A DNA stretch of 64,000 nucleotides from Tethya wilhelma (taxonomy: Eukaryota > Porifera > Demospongiae > Tethyida > Tethyidae): positions 12,181,823 to 12,245,822 of the forward strand of contig CAXIPT010000001.1 in the NCBI GenBank assembly GCA_964030475.1. Direction: 5' to 3'. Positions 1-11,050 of this stretch are shown here, one piece after another (positions within the stretch are counted from its first letter, which is position 1; every line of letters starts with the position of its first letter). The position numbers and the translations under genes were made by a program. Below the pieces are notes generated by a model. The model was not told the origin of the DNA, did no database searches, and saw only the letters and a list, made by a program, of their open reading frames with translations.

Positions 1-515
1 TTGATGTTTTGTTTTGTGTGATTCAATTCTCTGTCGATCGTCACACTAACCATATATAGTATTAGTTGAAAACTTCATGGCTTCATGTTCTATACAAGGT
101 TATCAACATTTGTATTATAATAATTATTATGTTATTCTTACAATAATAATTATTATGGTAAGATTATAATAATCAATTTTATGGTATTACTCAATCTGAT
201 AATACTAGTTTATGTAAAGCAAATAACCCTTGTGTTGATTAGTTTTTATCAAAAAAAAATCTTGTACAATATTAAAATATTTCATATGATATATACATGC
301 ACCCAATGGGATATATCCGGTGCCGACATGCCGACAATGAATAATTCATGGACCAGAATGATGATCGACGTATCGGAGAAATATTGAATTGAAGTAAAAG
401 GTTGTAATTTTACAACTCAACACGACACTTGGAACGAAACATGCACAAACCCATCCCAAACTGTTACAGAATGATTCACATCATTATTATAAGAATTGAC
501 ATAACTGCATGCAAA
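1..515. other. AT-rich intergenic stretch
   Basis: No convincing gene. The stretch is AT-rich with an imperfect inverted run of ATTATTATAAT-like sequence near 115-175. The only open frame (181-387) has low-complexity composition and no recognisable domain. Confidence 0.5.
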
Positions 516-2125
516 CTAAATTTTAAATGGCAATTGTACACTACATGTAACTGATGAATTTTTTACTGGTAATTTGTACACTAATTTATGATAGTTCTTA
601 AAACATTCAGTTTTGCACAGTGTAACTCCACAGACTCCGCAGCCAAAGGAGGTATGTTTAGATTTGTCCGGATGAGTTAGCTCACATTGACGGCACTTAC
701 CCCTAAAGTCTCCTACTCTCTCTAAGTGTGAATGCGTAACCAATATTGTTTGGATTTTCGTGTCTAGATCATAGCTTTTCACAAGCTGATTTGTTCTGTC
801 TACACCACTCATGCAAATATTGTAGGCTGGCAAGAGTGGAGGAACGCTTTGTAATCTAAGCACACCATCTGGTTGAAGACGAATTAAAGGTGTGTCCGTA
901 TGCTCAGAGAATACATTTGTAACAAATCTGACTACGTACTTTCTGGTCATGAAAAACATAGTAGCACAAATCACCTACTGCTTGAGCTACATAACTACCC
1001 TTGTCAATCTTAATTTTCTTTAAGGTATCAGAAAAGCCTTTTGCATTTTGTTTTATTGTTCCTACAAAGTATGTTTTCTTTAGCTAAGTCTTCAACTAGA
1101 GGTCCACTCGAGTAGTAATTTTCACAGTAAACAACATGGTTTTGACCACAATAAGGCTCCATAAGATCCTTAACTACTCTCTTTACTAGTCTTTTCTCTG
1201 ATATTTTTCTACCTGTTTCTGGATCTACCTCTCTGCCTTCATACAGTTGAAAGTTACACAGATAACCACAACAAGAGCATGAACAACACCACATCTTAAA
1301 TCCAAGCTTAATAGGCTTTTTAAGTATAACTACTTTCCCTCTAACACGTCCTTTGTATTTAATCATTGATTCATCTACAGCAAGCTCTTGACTAGGACTA
1401 TAGGCTTCCATAAATGAGTACATCTACTAGAGGCTGAATCTTACGAGCTATATTCCTTCACTTCCAGGCATATTCTCATTATCTACCAAGTGCAAATTGG
1501 ATCATAATGACCAGAATCTAGTGGAAGACATGTATTGGTGTAAGTCTGGTATTCCCATAAATTTGTCAGTGCTCCAATAATTCCTTATTCAAGGCAACTT
1601 GTGGATTCCCATCAATAGATGTGCCATTCAGAATGAGATACCTGAACGGGAGGAGACCTCAGTTAGAGAAATGTGGACATTTTGGGCATAGTAGTATTGT
1701 TAGTTTCTACAGCCATCAACTCACACAAACTAGTAGGCCAAACCAACTGGAAGTACTCAAATGCATTACTCCTATATAGCAGGATCTAAAACTGTAGTAG
1801 GCCCTTCAACACCTAAAAAAGCTGGGTAATGACCAGAGCTAAATGATGCTTTTACTGCTAACTTTCATGCTTTTTGTCTCCGTTTTGGGGTAGGCGCTGC
1901 TCCATCTAGGTCACCTTCAAAATCACTGTCATCTTCCTCCTCTAGCTGGCTCACCATCAGAATCAGTATGTAGAGCAGAGCAACAAAGAGTAAAACATTG
2001 CAATTACAGAAAAACATGCTAAATGAGTACTTTAGTAGTTGTTGTAGTGCATCCTCATCCTCTTCGTCATCACTGTCATCTCCATCACTGCCATATAAAC
2101 ATTCTGAGTATGTGTACACATGCAT
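516..2125 (-). pseudogene. decayed piggyBac-like transposase
   Basis: Several minus-strand reading-frame pieces in the right order resemble a piggyBac DDE transposase. An acidic Asp/Glu-rich N-terminus lies at about 1865-2125. A piece at about 1500-1570 reads YWSTDKFMGIPDLHQYMSS, the family's N-terminal core signature. The piece at 1028-1423 carries ELAVDESMIKYKGR with the catalytic Asp region and the usual KP-x-KLGFKMW motif. The piece at 516-974 has GVDRTNQLVKSY and ends in a cysteine-rich zinc-binding tail (CRQC...CGVCG...C...H), as in piggyBac proteins. Frameshifts near 1425, near 1075 and near 955, plus stops, break the frame, so this is an old dead copy. Neither terminal repeats nor TTAA borders could be placed. 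Confidence 0.8.
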
Positions 2126-3385
2126 GCATGTAGGGAGAACAAGTAATGATATTCATAGCCTAGAACCACAGGGGATCGGGAAAATGATAATTCCGAGCGA
2201 AGCGAGGCTATGTTTGGGTTCAATTGAGATTTTTCGTGGACGACGTGATGGCAGACCAAGGTAAACTTCGTGGCGTATCTTGGCTGTGCTTCAGGGTTTT
2301 CTCACAAAAGTAAGTAAGGCACTTTGCCTCATCATGAACTTGTCTCAGGCCAACTTGGGAGATGAAACTGTAGCTTAGAGCGTGGATAGAGTGCCTTGTG
2401 ACTTTTTGGGCCAAGTTAGATAGTAGGTTTTTACTGAGACGATCTTTGCCCTGGGGACGAGACTATGGTGCCCAGACTTGCGACGATCTTTGCCAGAGCG
2501 ATTGGGAATGTGACCGTTGGATCGTGGAGCTGCTGAGCGAGAATTGCACTTAGTGTACCCCTAGTAATATTCATAGCCTAGAAACACAGGGGTCACCCCA
2601 GGGAGGTTCTGAAGATATTCATGGCCTTAGAAAGCCAGGGATTTGAAAATAGGTTCAAGCCACTCTCTGGGAAACAGTAATGATATTCATAGGTCTAAAA
2701 ACCCCAGTTACCCCACACTCAAACAAAACTGGCTACAAACACCGTGACGCTCAAAGCGTCAAAGTGTCCTGGTACAGCTCTTTCATCCCTCCATGCTCAG
2801 AAACACACAAAACACGCCAATTTACCTTCCAGAAATGTGAAATCATGGACGATCTCGTCCTTTTGGTCCTCATCGGTCACAATGAACGGCTGCTACAGCA
2901 ACCCGACGATTTTTGTTTTGACGAACACTGAATTCAGAGTTCAGGAGTCGCGGTTCTAAATAACGCACACCAGTCACCAGTAAAGCCAAAAGAACCCCAG
3001 TGAACCCCAGAACCCTTGGCTAGTTGGAGTCCGAGAGCCCTAAATAACAGAAGGATCTTGCTGGACAGTTTTACAATTGTAAGTTTGTTTTGTTCCTATG
3101 TAGGCCAGCATAAGTAAAACAGCAAATTTACAGCCTAATTATTGTATGCTAAGGGCTAGGGCTGAACTGCATGATCAGATCAGTGATAGCATTTTGACTG
3201 GGATGTGGGGTTGGTACTACTCCAATCTTCCCCTGTGTTTTATTGGCTTAGGTGAAAAAAAGAAAGAAGCCCTTTTATGATCATGATTTATCTACTGCAT
3301 GAACAAGTGCTATTGAGTTTATGTTCATTGATATGCAGGACATCACTTGCGTTTGCACATGACATGGAGACTTGGAGAGTTTGTC
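2126..3385. repeat. intergenic region with four dispersed ATATTCATAG-type repeats
   Basis: A short unit of about 30 bp, centred on ATATTCATAGCCTAGAAA followed by a CCCAGGG/CACAGGGG block, occurs in the same orientation at about 2143-2173, 2561-2596, 2610-2641 and 2666-2706. Spacing is irregular. The stretch from 2720 to 3385 shows no gene. A possible splice acceptor (ATATGCAG at 3331-3338) lies just before the next reading frame, so a 5' exon of that gene could hide here. Confidence 0.5.
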
Positions 3386-5407
3386 ATGGCTACATTTGAA
3401 GGACAAATAGCGTCACTCCAAGAGATGTGTCTTCTCTACCTGGTGGGACATTTAGACGAGTATACTCCTGACACACTCTCACAGCTACCGAAACATCTGA
3501 GACACCAGTTCCTTTGTCACCTCCCAGCACTGGATCTTCACAGACTAGAAAGCACTCATGTTGCCAGCGGCTTAGATGTGGCTACTTGCTGGCAAGCTCT
3601 TTATGAGTACATTAGGAGTGTTGTGTACCCAGAGTGTGATGACCAAAGCTGCTACAAATGTTCAGACTTCAAGGAGAATATCATGCCTAATGATAGCCGA
3701 GGCCCCAAAGAGAGCATTATGAGACTGGCAGCAAGTCACATGATCCAAGAGTTGGTTCTTGTACATGGTTATTATTTATGCACTGAAAAGTGCCCTGGTG
3801 GAATATCACAACGTCTGAATGCTATATTGCTTTGTATTCCTAGACAATTCCAGCCTGTAAAGGAAGATGTGATGCAGTCTCCTTTGGGGGAAGCCCGACT
3901 ATGTTACTATGATCGTTCCCTAGGGCTTGTTGTCCCTGATCGATTGTCCTCACTGCTCATAGAATGGAAAGAACGGAATCCAAGTTGTGCCTTATTACTG
4001 ATGCAAATTCTTCTTGAACAATTTAATTATCGATCTCACTACGTGCCCATGCAAGATGTGCTGCACATGTTCTATGGAGGGGACAATGCTAAGTGGGCAA
4101 TTGTGGAGCAATATCTGTCACATGCTGAAACTATATCATGTAATGCCTATAGCTATATGCTTAAAGACCAGATTGATAGCTGGAAAAGTATTTTACTAAA
4201 AAATTTTTTTGCTAAAGACACTCGATTATCAAAGCTGATGATTTTGTGCCGTGACCACTATACTCTAGAAATGTTTGTTGAACATTTCAGTCAGTATCTT
4301 GCCACTACATCACTATCTGCTGTACAGTTACCTCCATTCCAGGGTTTAAAGGAGCTAGTTGTGCATTCATATACGTTTGCGACAGATCGTAAGAAACACT
4401 TGTTGAAACCAGCAGACACACAAACTCTTGGTAAGCTTGCTGATATAATTGCTAATCAAGAACATTTGGCTAAACTTACATTGGGATTGTCCGAGTTCCT
4501 TCAACCTTGTCCCCAGTCTGATGCTTTAATGAAAGCAGTTGCTGAGTTTGTGAAAAAACCATTCATGAAGGAAATAAACATAATTGCTTTAGAATTGAAC
4601 ATAAGTCCACTAGCAATGGTTGTATACTGCTATCTCTTCACTCCAACAGTGCACGAACGAAGTTTGAAGTTATCAGTAGAAAAGTTGAGTTTAGGTTTCA
4701 TGGGAAAAGGAAAGAAACTGGTTGATAAGCATCTTAAAGACTTAAAATGCTGCCACTCAATTTCTACTGTTGATGGCCAAAGCATGAAGTCCCTTTCTCT
4801 TTATTTGGAAGAACTTCCTTCTTTGCTCCCAATCTTCTCAAAGATTCCTATGCCCATTACCCTAAAGATGGTAACACTTGTTGTCGGCGGTTCTGCATCA
4901 GAGAAACACCCATTGCTACCAAACATAACAGCACACTCATTAATTCTTAATTTCAAAGAGCCATCATATCCAATTCAACATCACACTACATTTGAAGTTG
5001 GTGTTACTGGGTGCTCTCTGATTCTCAATGATCAGATCAATCACCTTAAAGTGTCTTCCCCTAACATTCCCATCCCTGGTTTGTACCTCAAGAGTCTTGG
5101 AAAAGTCTTATCAAAGCATGCCGAACAATTCCAGACACTCCAGTCCATTGAGATCATCAATGGATCATCAGAAGAATTTGATCCTAACGATTTTACTCTG
5201 TGTGATTCTCTAGTTTCTCTGGCCCAAGTTGTTCCTTTGGAACTGCGACTGGCTCACATGACACAACACTTCAGAAGGCTAAACAAAATGTGGAAGGAGA
5301 CTAAGTCCATCAAGAAGTTGGTTAAACTAGAACTTGTATCGTCTCGCAGTGGAGATTTAGAGGAAGAGGAAATCAGTAGCTTGTGTGATTTGAGTCATCT
5401 TTTATGA
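3386..5407 (+). CDS. uncharacterised leucine-rich protein, F-box-like N-terminus
   Basis: A long uninterrupted frame of about 673 residues from the ATG at 3386. An in-frame ATG at 3359 would add nine residues, and a possible splice acceptor at 3338 means an upstream exon is not excluded. The N-terminal 60 residues (SLQEMCLLYLVGHLDEYTP, then a leucine-rich helical stretch ending HLPALDLHRLE) look like a short F-box-like or other helical adaptor module. The rest has irregular leucine-rich segments with no catalytic motif, for example near residues 330-400 and 500-640. A Cys-rich patch (CDDQSCYKC) sits near residue 95. There is no signal peptide or membrane segment. I do not recognise a named family. 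An LRR/F-box-type adaptor is only a guess. A single large coding exon is unusual beside the multi-exon neighbours. Confidence 0.8.
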   Translation: MATFEGQIASLQEMCLLYLVGHLDEYTPDTLSQLPKHLRHQFLCHLPALDLHRLESTHVASGLDVATCWQALYEYIRSVVYPECDDQSCYKCSDFKENIMPNDSRGPKESIMRLAASHMIQELVLVHGYYLCTEKCPGGISQRLNAILLCIPRQFQPVKEDVMQSPLGEARLCYYDRSLGLVVPDRLSSLLIEWKERNPSCALLLMQILLEQFNYRSHYVPMQDVLHMFYGGDNAKWAIVEQYLSHAETISCNAYSYMLKDQIDSWKSILLKNFFAKDTRLSKLMILCRDHYTLEMFVEHFSQYLATTSLSAVQLPPFQGLKELVVHSYTFATDRKKHLLKPADTQTLGKLADIIANQEHLAKLTLGLSEFLQPCPQSDALMKAVAEFVKKPFMKEINIIALELNISPLAMVVYCYLFTPTVHERSLKLSVEKLSLGFMGKGKKLVDKHLKDLKCCHSISTVDGQSMKSLSLYLEELPSLLPIFSKIPMPITLKMVTLVVGGSASEKHPLLPNITAHSLILNFKEPSYPIQHHTTFEVGVTGCSLILNDQINHLKVSSPNIPIPGLYLKSLGKVLSKHAEQFQTLQSIEIINGSSEEFDPNDFTLCDSLVSLAQVVPLELRLAHMTQHFRRLNKMWKETKSIKKLVKLELVSSRSGDLEEEEISSLCDLSHLL

Positions 5408-5587
5408 CCGTTAAATAAGTATGAATACTTTTGTGTATTTAAGCTACTATAATAGGAACCTCTGCATAAAATATATATAGTTTGTTTACAATTTCTATTA
5501 TTGTACATGCACACATGCCACATCAATTGAATTGTATTGATTTTAATAGTCCAATCATTCCATGTAAGCACAATCATAGTATCATTA
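5408..5587. other. short convergent gap between two genes
   Basis: About 180 bp separate the stop of the plus-strand leucine-rich gene from the stop of the minus-strand Mutator-like gene. The gap is AT-rich and presumably holds both 3' ends. No clear feature is visible. Confidence 0.4.
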
Positions 5588-8410
5588 TTATATGACAAGA
5601 CTCATCACAACTGACTGGGTGTCCTCACTAAATTCACTGTCTGTTTCCTCAGCTCCTCTGCTGTCTTCCTCTGAATGCTGCCTCTTCTTGTTGTGAGTGG
5701 ACATGTGATGAGTTGGCTTATCTTCATCACCGTAGGTGTCTTGTCCGTGTTGTTTGGACCACAGACTACGCTGACGTCTTTCCTGCACTCTGCGTGACTT
5801 GAGCTCAACTCTCCTTCTCTTGGCCTTCTCTGTTTTGTACCTATCAAGCTGCTTCTTTCTCTTTATGTTTTCTTTCTCCAAGACTTCCTTTACTCCGTTG
5901 TACACGGGAAGTTCCAGTCTCCTGTAGAGCTCAGTCTTCCAGTGATAAGCAGGCCCCTGTTGGTTGTACTCATATGTCATGTTGGCTTGCAAAAGTCCGA
6001 GGTTGGTAGAAAGATTGTAGTGCAGCCTCTCAAGAGAAATGTCCTTGGATCTAAGTCTAATCAGGACATTGTGCGAACTCTCTAGCCAGTTAGTGTGACC
6101 ACGCATTAGGATGGGATGGACCAGTTGGTCAGCCATTTGCATTCTCCTGAGAATGTCAATCTTGTATACTAGCAAGTGAAACGGGCAGTTAAGCACCACT
6201 TTTGTGTAGTAAGTCTTGCCTTTACATGTGTAGTTGTCTGTGTCATCACATTAGCCGCAACTGCACACTGTGAGGCCGTGAAAGTCACACTGCTTTGTCA
6301 CCGGAGTGAATGTGCACTCCTTGCACTTGGCTGACGTGAAGTTGTGTTTGTCACATCTCTCAAATGCACACTCCTTGCACTCGGCTGCCGTGAGGTCATG
6401 TTGATCGCATCTCTCCTCTTCTGTCCAGGTGTGCTCGTCCTGAACGTGGTGTGTGAGACCTCTTAGTCTTCTAGTGAACTCAGCAGCTGACTGGCTGGTT
6501 GAGAGTATACGAGAAAAACTATTTCTGGCTTTCTGACAGAAGATGTCTGTGAGACATCCACATCCTGGCTTGCAGGCTTTGTACTTGTATTGTGATTTCT
6601 CTTCAGTCTCTGAGGTAGGTTTCTCTTCTGTGCCTTTCTCTTGTTTGCCTCCTACACAAGAAAAAGATGACAAAACACAGCTATTGTAAGTAATGTCATA
6701 AAACAGCTGTTTTCACAATACTTCCAAAACATCAAGCTACAGGTAATATTTGTACCACTTCAAACAGTAAACCTGTCACAACAGTTGTGCAATGGATTCA
6801 AGACCTTCAAGTTACTTTACAAAAACACAATGTTTTTACAATGACATTTTAAAATACAACCATATTGTGTTGTGTAAAATACAACCATAATATTATTGTG
6901 TTGTGTAAAATGACTGTGAATCGTGTAATACAACCATTATACATTACGAGTATGTTGATCGTTAGTACCTTTCTTTCGTCTTCCTCCTGTTGTCTTCTTT
7001 TGTTTTGTATCTTTCTTGATCTCCTTACAGTGGCAGTCGACATCCTCGATTCCCGGGAAGATCTCCTTATACTTGCTTGCCACATGTTCAGTGAATCGTC
7101 TGTCAGTTGCTTGGCAGTGCAGCTGTTTCTTGTGGCTCTTTCCAGCATGGCCTCCACAAATCATTATTTTTGCTTTTGGAAAGTGTTTGGCAACATGCTT
7201 GCTAGCAGAGGAGTCAGCATCCTGCCAGTGTACTTCGATTTGTAGGCCCTCCTCTTTTGCCACCTTCATCAGTTTAGTTGCAGCGTAACCTTCTGCACCC
7301 TTTGATGTCCCTTGATACAACTCTTCCCGAATGATGCGATCTCTACCTTTTTGGCACAGATGCATGAAGTAGAGTAATGCTCCATTGAAGTAGTTACGTA
7401 TGGTGAAGGTAGCATTTTTGCTGTGGAATCCTCTCGTCATCCATGTACCATCAGCACAAGTAACAGCTCGAGACCAAGATCCAAGATTTTCCTGGTTCAT
7501 GGCTTTCATGCGTTTCTTTTCTCTCAGACACATTTCTTTCACTATGGCTTCCACTACTGGGTGCATCTCTTTTATGGTCAACATGAATGTGTCGCTGGAC
7601 ACTGCCGTCATTCCTTGAATGCCGAGGACTTTCTTGTATGTTGTATATGTACAGCCTGCTGTGATGAATGCAACTTGCATTGCCTTACTGGTGTTGTTTT
7701 TGTACATACTTTCAGAAAGATTGGTGCAGCTGTTGAAGGGAAAATACTTGGAACACTTCTTGCATCGGTAATTGATATGCACAGCTCCACCCATTCCTTG
7801 ACTCTTCACTTCAACTACTGGAACAAGCTCTCCACGACAACCATTCCTTTTGCAGGTTTGCTGAACAAAACAATTGAGCTGTTGTAGCTCAAAAACGGAA
7901 CACTTATTCGGAAGTGATTTGGCTGGCAGTTTCACATGTAGTCGTTTTTCTGGAGTTGGAAAGTATTCAGTGTCCATATCACTTGAACTGGAGCTCATTG
8001 GTGCTTCCTGTAAAATTAATTTCGAAAGATTCACAAGTTTCACCTCCGTATATATGCAATCACATTGCACAAAATGTTTGCTAATATCAAACTGTGGTAG
8101 CTACTTAAGCCTACCTGTACTTCTTGCTGATCATCTGAATCCAACATTTCACTCGAGGAGGGAGGACTACTGCTTGTAGTAGGGTCCTGCGTATGTATAT
8201 GTGCAATACAGTATAATATGCGATGATCCATGAGCTATATAGTAGTTTTGTAAACTATAATATTATAGTTGTAATAATTAATACCTGACTCTGTTGTGTG
8301 TCTCCCTTGCAGATCCTTGGCCTCTTAGTGAGTGGTTCGGTGTTGGTGACATGTTGGGGGCTGGTGGTTGGAGACTCGGGAGTACATACATTAGGGCATA
8401 GTGAGTACAT
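5588..8410 (-). pseudogene. spliced Mutator-like DDE transposase gene with one in-frame stop
   Basis: Four minus-strand exons join in frame: 8285-8410 (ATG, 42 codons), 8115-8186, 6969-8007 and 5588-6651, about 766 codons in all. Exon 3 has a zinc-ribbon-like segment (CRGELV... YRCKKCSKYF) and transposase-like blocks CADGTWMTRG and WQDADSSASKHV, with probable first and second catalytic Asp. Cysteine/histidine-rich repeats follow (CDQHDLTAAECKEC, CDKHNFTSAKCKEC). The final block GHTNWLESSHNVLIRLRSK would carry the third acidic residue, then a basic coiled coil. A single TAA at 6251-6253 interrupts the last exon. The frame runs on open for about 220 more codons after it, so I read the stop as a recent nonsense change. 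Assignment to the Mutator/MULE superfamily rests on motif order only. A domesticated host gene is possible. Confidence 0.6.
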
Positions 8411-9950
8411 TCGCCTACCACCTTTCTGTGTGTGAAATATGTGTATATAAAGGACACATGGGTGTGGCAGTTAGAATAATTACGTCAAACTCTTGGTTCT
8501 GTGCATAGAGCCATATCATAAGTTCACAATCACTGAGCACTACGAGCAGCTACAAAACTTGTACAGAAAGGTAATTTATTCCCAGTATGGTAGTACTGGG
8601 TACACAGGAATGGAACGAATAGCCCAGCAGCACAATATTTGATTTAGCTACCACCAATGCTTGATCAGTTCAGTCACAAAAGGTTTCGATGTCAAATAAC
8701 CACATTATTAAATTTTGCATGTTATTTACACTTGCCTTTGGATTTACCTGGTTGTATGTCTGTGTCCTTCTGCCCCATGGACGACTTCGTTTTCTCGAAG
8801 GAGTAGTGTTCAAGTCAGACAGAGACCCTAGACATTCCTATACAAATGTAGACATGTGCTATAATAAGTAACTTGCTCCCCTAATCAGACGCAGCGTAAA
8901 GTTGAGTAAGTTTCGGTGTTGCTTACCTCCTGTGTTGATGATACATCCAGGGACTCCATCATATAAGATTCTTCAAAATTAGAGTCTATGATAGAGAAGG
9001 ACATGAGTGGCTAAGTGAAGTCATCAGGTGTGTGGTAAGGTCTAACACTATCACTGGATCATGCATAGAAATCATGACATACCGTCACGGTGGTCCTGGT
9101 GCTGACTTGAGTTGTCAGACTCACAGTAAGAAACAGTTCAGGAGACGGTAGAAGTTGAACTTCAGCCAGTATAATAGGCTTTAGCTTGATAAATGTCTTG
9201 TGATCTTGAATTTTGAAGACAAGCTATTCTCTGAGCTCTACTGTGGTTTGCGCACTATTTTATATCCCGGCTCTCAGTGACATTATGTCATCATTTACTG
9301 CATGTCTATTCTAAGTTTAGTAACACCAATTCAGCAATCAGTTATGTCTTTGTGGGTTACTATTTTTGCATTATCATATTAATTTATCTTCTACCAATGC
9401 CATTACATCACCCTTACTTCATAGTAATTATAGCTATGTTGTGAACAAATAATTGCACACTCAGTTATTGTGGGTTACTATTTTTGCTTCTCTGGCATCA
9501 TTACAATATTATACACACTTACTACACAACAAATTTAAAACATGTCAGCTTCATTATAATACCATAGATTTGTATGCTACTCATGGGCATCACTGAGGAG
9601 AGGCATGTCATGATGAACACCTGATTCCCACGGTGTGTAAACTCTGCATACTTGAATTGGCACTTGATTACTTTAATTTGTAAAACTATTATATAGCTTG
9701 ATATGCAATCAATTTCTAACTGGTACTTGTAGTAACCGATTAATTATCCAATTAATGTTATTGTTGAGTTATACTATGACCCATGCATGCGCAAGCCATG
9801 CAGGTTGACCATTGTTAATCCATGAATGGCCATGGATGCATGCATGTAATTACGAATTCTAACTGTTAGTGATCTGTCTTTCAAATCAAATGACTTCTGT
9901 ACAAACATTATACAAAAATATAAAATGTACAAGAGTCCAACAAATTGTTC
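8411..9950. other. intergenic region without a recognisable gene
   Basis: AT-rich DNA between the Mutator-like gene and the homeobox gene. A short duplicated phrase (GTGGGTTACTATTTTTGC) occurs near 9350 and 9468. A palindromic ATGCATG-rich patch lies at 9780-9850. No frame longer than about 60 codons looks coding. Confidence 0.4.
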
Positions 9951-10919
9951 TCACAGAATTGGTGGGTACCTTCTGTGTTTCCTTGTTGATCTGCTTCTGC
10001 ACCTCCTGTTGTTAAACCAAGTTGTCACTTGCTCTGTACTGATGCCGCACTGCGAGGCTAGTGATCTCTTCTGCTCTTCAGTAGGATAAGGATGACATAG
10101 GTGCTCTTCATACCATTCAGTAAGAATTTTAGTTGTTTTTGGTCGAAAACTCCTCTTTCTGCGACCTGGATCAGAAATGTATTCTGATCTTAGTTGGATT
10201 ATTGTTTTCACCACTTCTTGTTTCAACTTCAATCTCAGATGATCAAATTTCACTCTTAGTTTGGTGTCAGTTAAAATTTGCTTCAGTTGTGTAGTATTAT
10301 TGGTGGCTAGGTGTTCTGGATTCATAACTGGGATAATCTCCTGGATTTCACTGAGATAGTTGACTTCTTTTTGTGAAATCTCTTCCATTTTTAGTACAAA
10401 AAATTCCTTGAGCTCACTGATTTTCCTGACGTACTTGGTAACAGGGGAGCCAGTTGTTCTTGGATGGTTCACAGTCTCCTTGCTCCAAGTCTCAAAGAGA
10501 AACTGATCTAAATCCCGTTCAGTCCTTCTTGTTTCCTCCACAGTTTGTAACATTAAAGATGGACTAACACTTCTCACTGACAATGTAGTCCTAGGTCTTT
10601 GTAGCAGTAGACTCTGTAGAGAAGAGAACCATGTTGAACTTCTGGATCTCATTGCACAAATCTCAGTAGGTGATCCAGTTGTGTGAGAATCAGGACTAGT
10701 GAAATAGGCGCTATCCACAGAAGTGTTTCCAGCATAACTTGGAGGAGACACTACCTTCTTCGTAGGACCATCATTCTGTTTACGAGAAGTAGACTTATTT
10801 GTTGGTCCACAGTTTGGGAGTTCTGGCAATGGCATTTTGTCCATAATACAGCCTTTTCGTAGGTCACAATCAGACCTCAGGACATAACTTCTCCTTCTTG
10901 TCGAGTTTCGAGTAATCAT
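9951..10919 (-). CDS. PBX-like (PBC-class) TALE homeodomain protein
   Basis: A single-exon frame of 322 residues, probably a nuclear DNA-binding transcription factor. The C-terminal ~63 residues (about 253-315) form a homeodomain with the three-residue TALE loop extension (HPYPTEE) and the recognition helix TEQVTTWFNNRRCRSRS, with conserved Trp48, Phe49, Asn51 and Arg53. Just before it, LKQEVVKTIIQLRSEY followed by a basic run matches the end of the PBC-A/PBC-B region of Pbx/Extradenticle proteins (LKQ...LRS). This supports PBX over Meis, Irx or Tgif. Position 50 is Asn instead of the Gly typical of PBX, and the N-terminal PBC half is poorly conserved, so the protein is divergent. The lack of introns is odd. 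A GC-rich alternating purine-pyrimidine stretch lies upstream at about 10989-11043. Confidence 0.85.
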   Translation of the reverse strand: MITRNSTRRRSYVLRSDCDLRKGCIMDKMPLPELPNCGPTNKSTSRKQNDGPTKKVVSPPSYAGNTSVDSAYFTSPDSHTTGSPTEICAMRSRSSTWFSSLQSLLLQRPRTTLSVRSVSPSLMLQTVEETRRTERDLDQFLFETWSKETVNHPRTTGSPVTKYVRKISELKEFFVLKMEEISQKEVNYLSEIQEIIPVMNPEHLATNNTTQLKQILTDTKLRVKFDHLRLKLKQEVVKTIIQLRSEYISDPGRRKRSFRPKTTKILTEWYEEHLCHPYPTEEQKRSLASQCGISTEQVTTWFNNRRCRSRSTRKHRRYPPIL

Positions 10920-10974
10920 TTTGGATACTTTGGAGAAAAATGATTATTGTAGGTAAGTTTCGATACAAAAAGTG

Positions 10975-11050
10975 ATCGGGATGGACGTGATGCGCATGCG
11001 CAAATAGAACAGCGATCGCGTGCGACGTGCGCGCGCGTGCGAAAGTCATT
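10975..11050. promoter_or_regulatory. CpG/GCGC-rich upstream element of the homeobox gene
   Basis: An isolated GC-rich island in AT-rich DNA, 55-130 bp upstream of the homeobox start codon. It contains GCGCATGCGC-like and CGTGCGCGCGCGTGCG runs that could form Z-DNA or a CpG promoter. Promoter function is inferred from position and composition only. Confidence 0.4.

Noticed and set aside
6251..6253. Programmed readthrough or selenocysteine recoding at the stop in the Mutator-like gene
   Set aside because: The codon is TAA, not TGA, and nothing nearby suggests recoding. A simple nonsense change is more likely.
6865..8179. Plus-strand frames over the Mutator-like gene
   Set aside because: They are shadows of the minus-strand coding exons.
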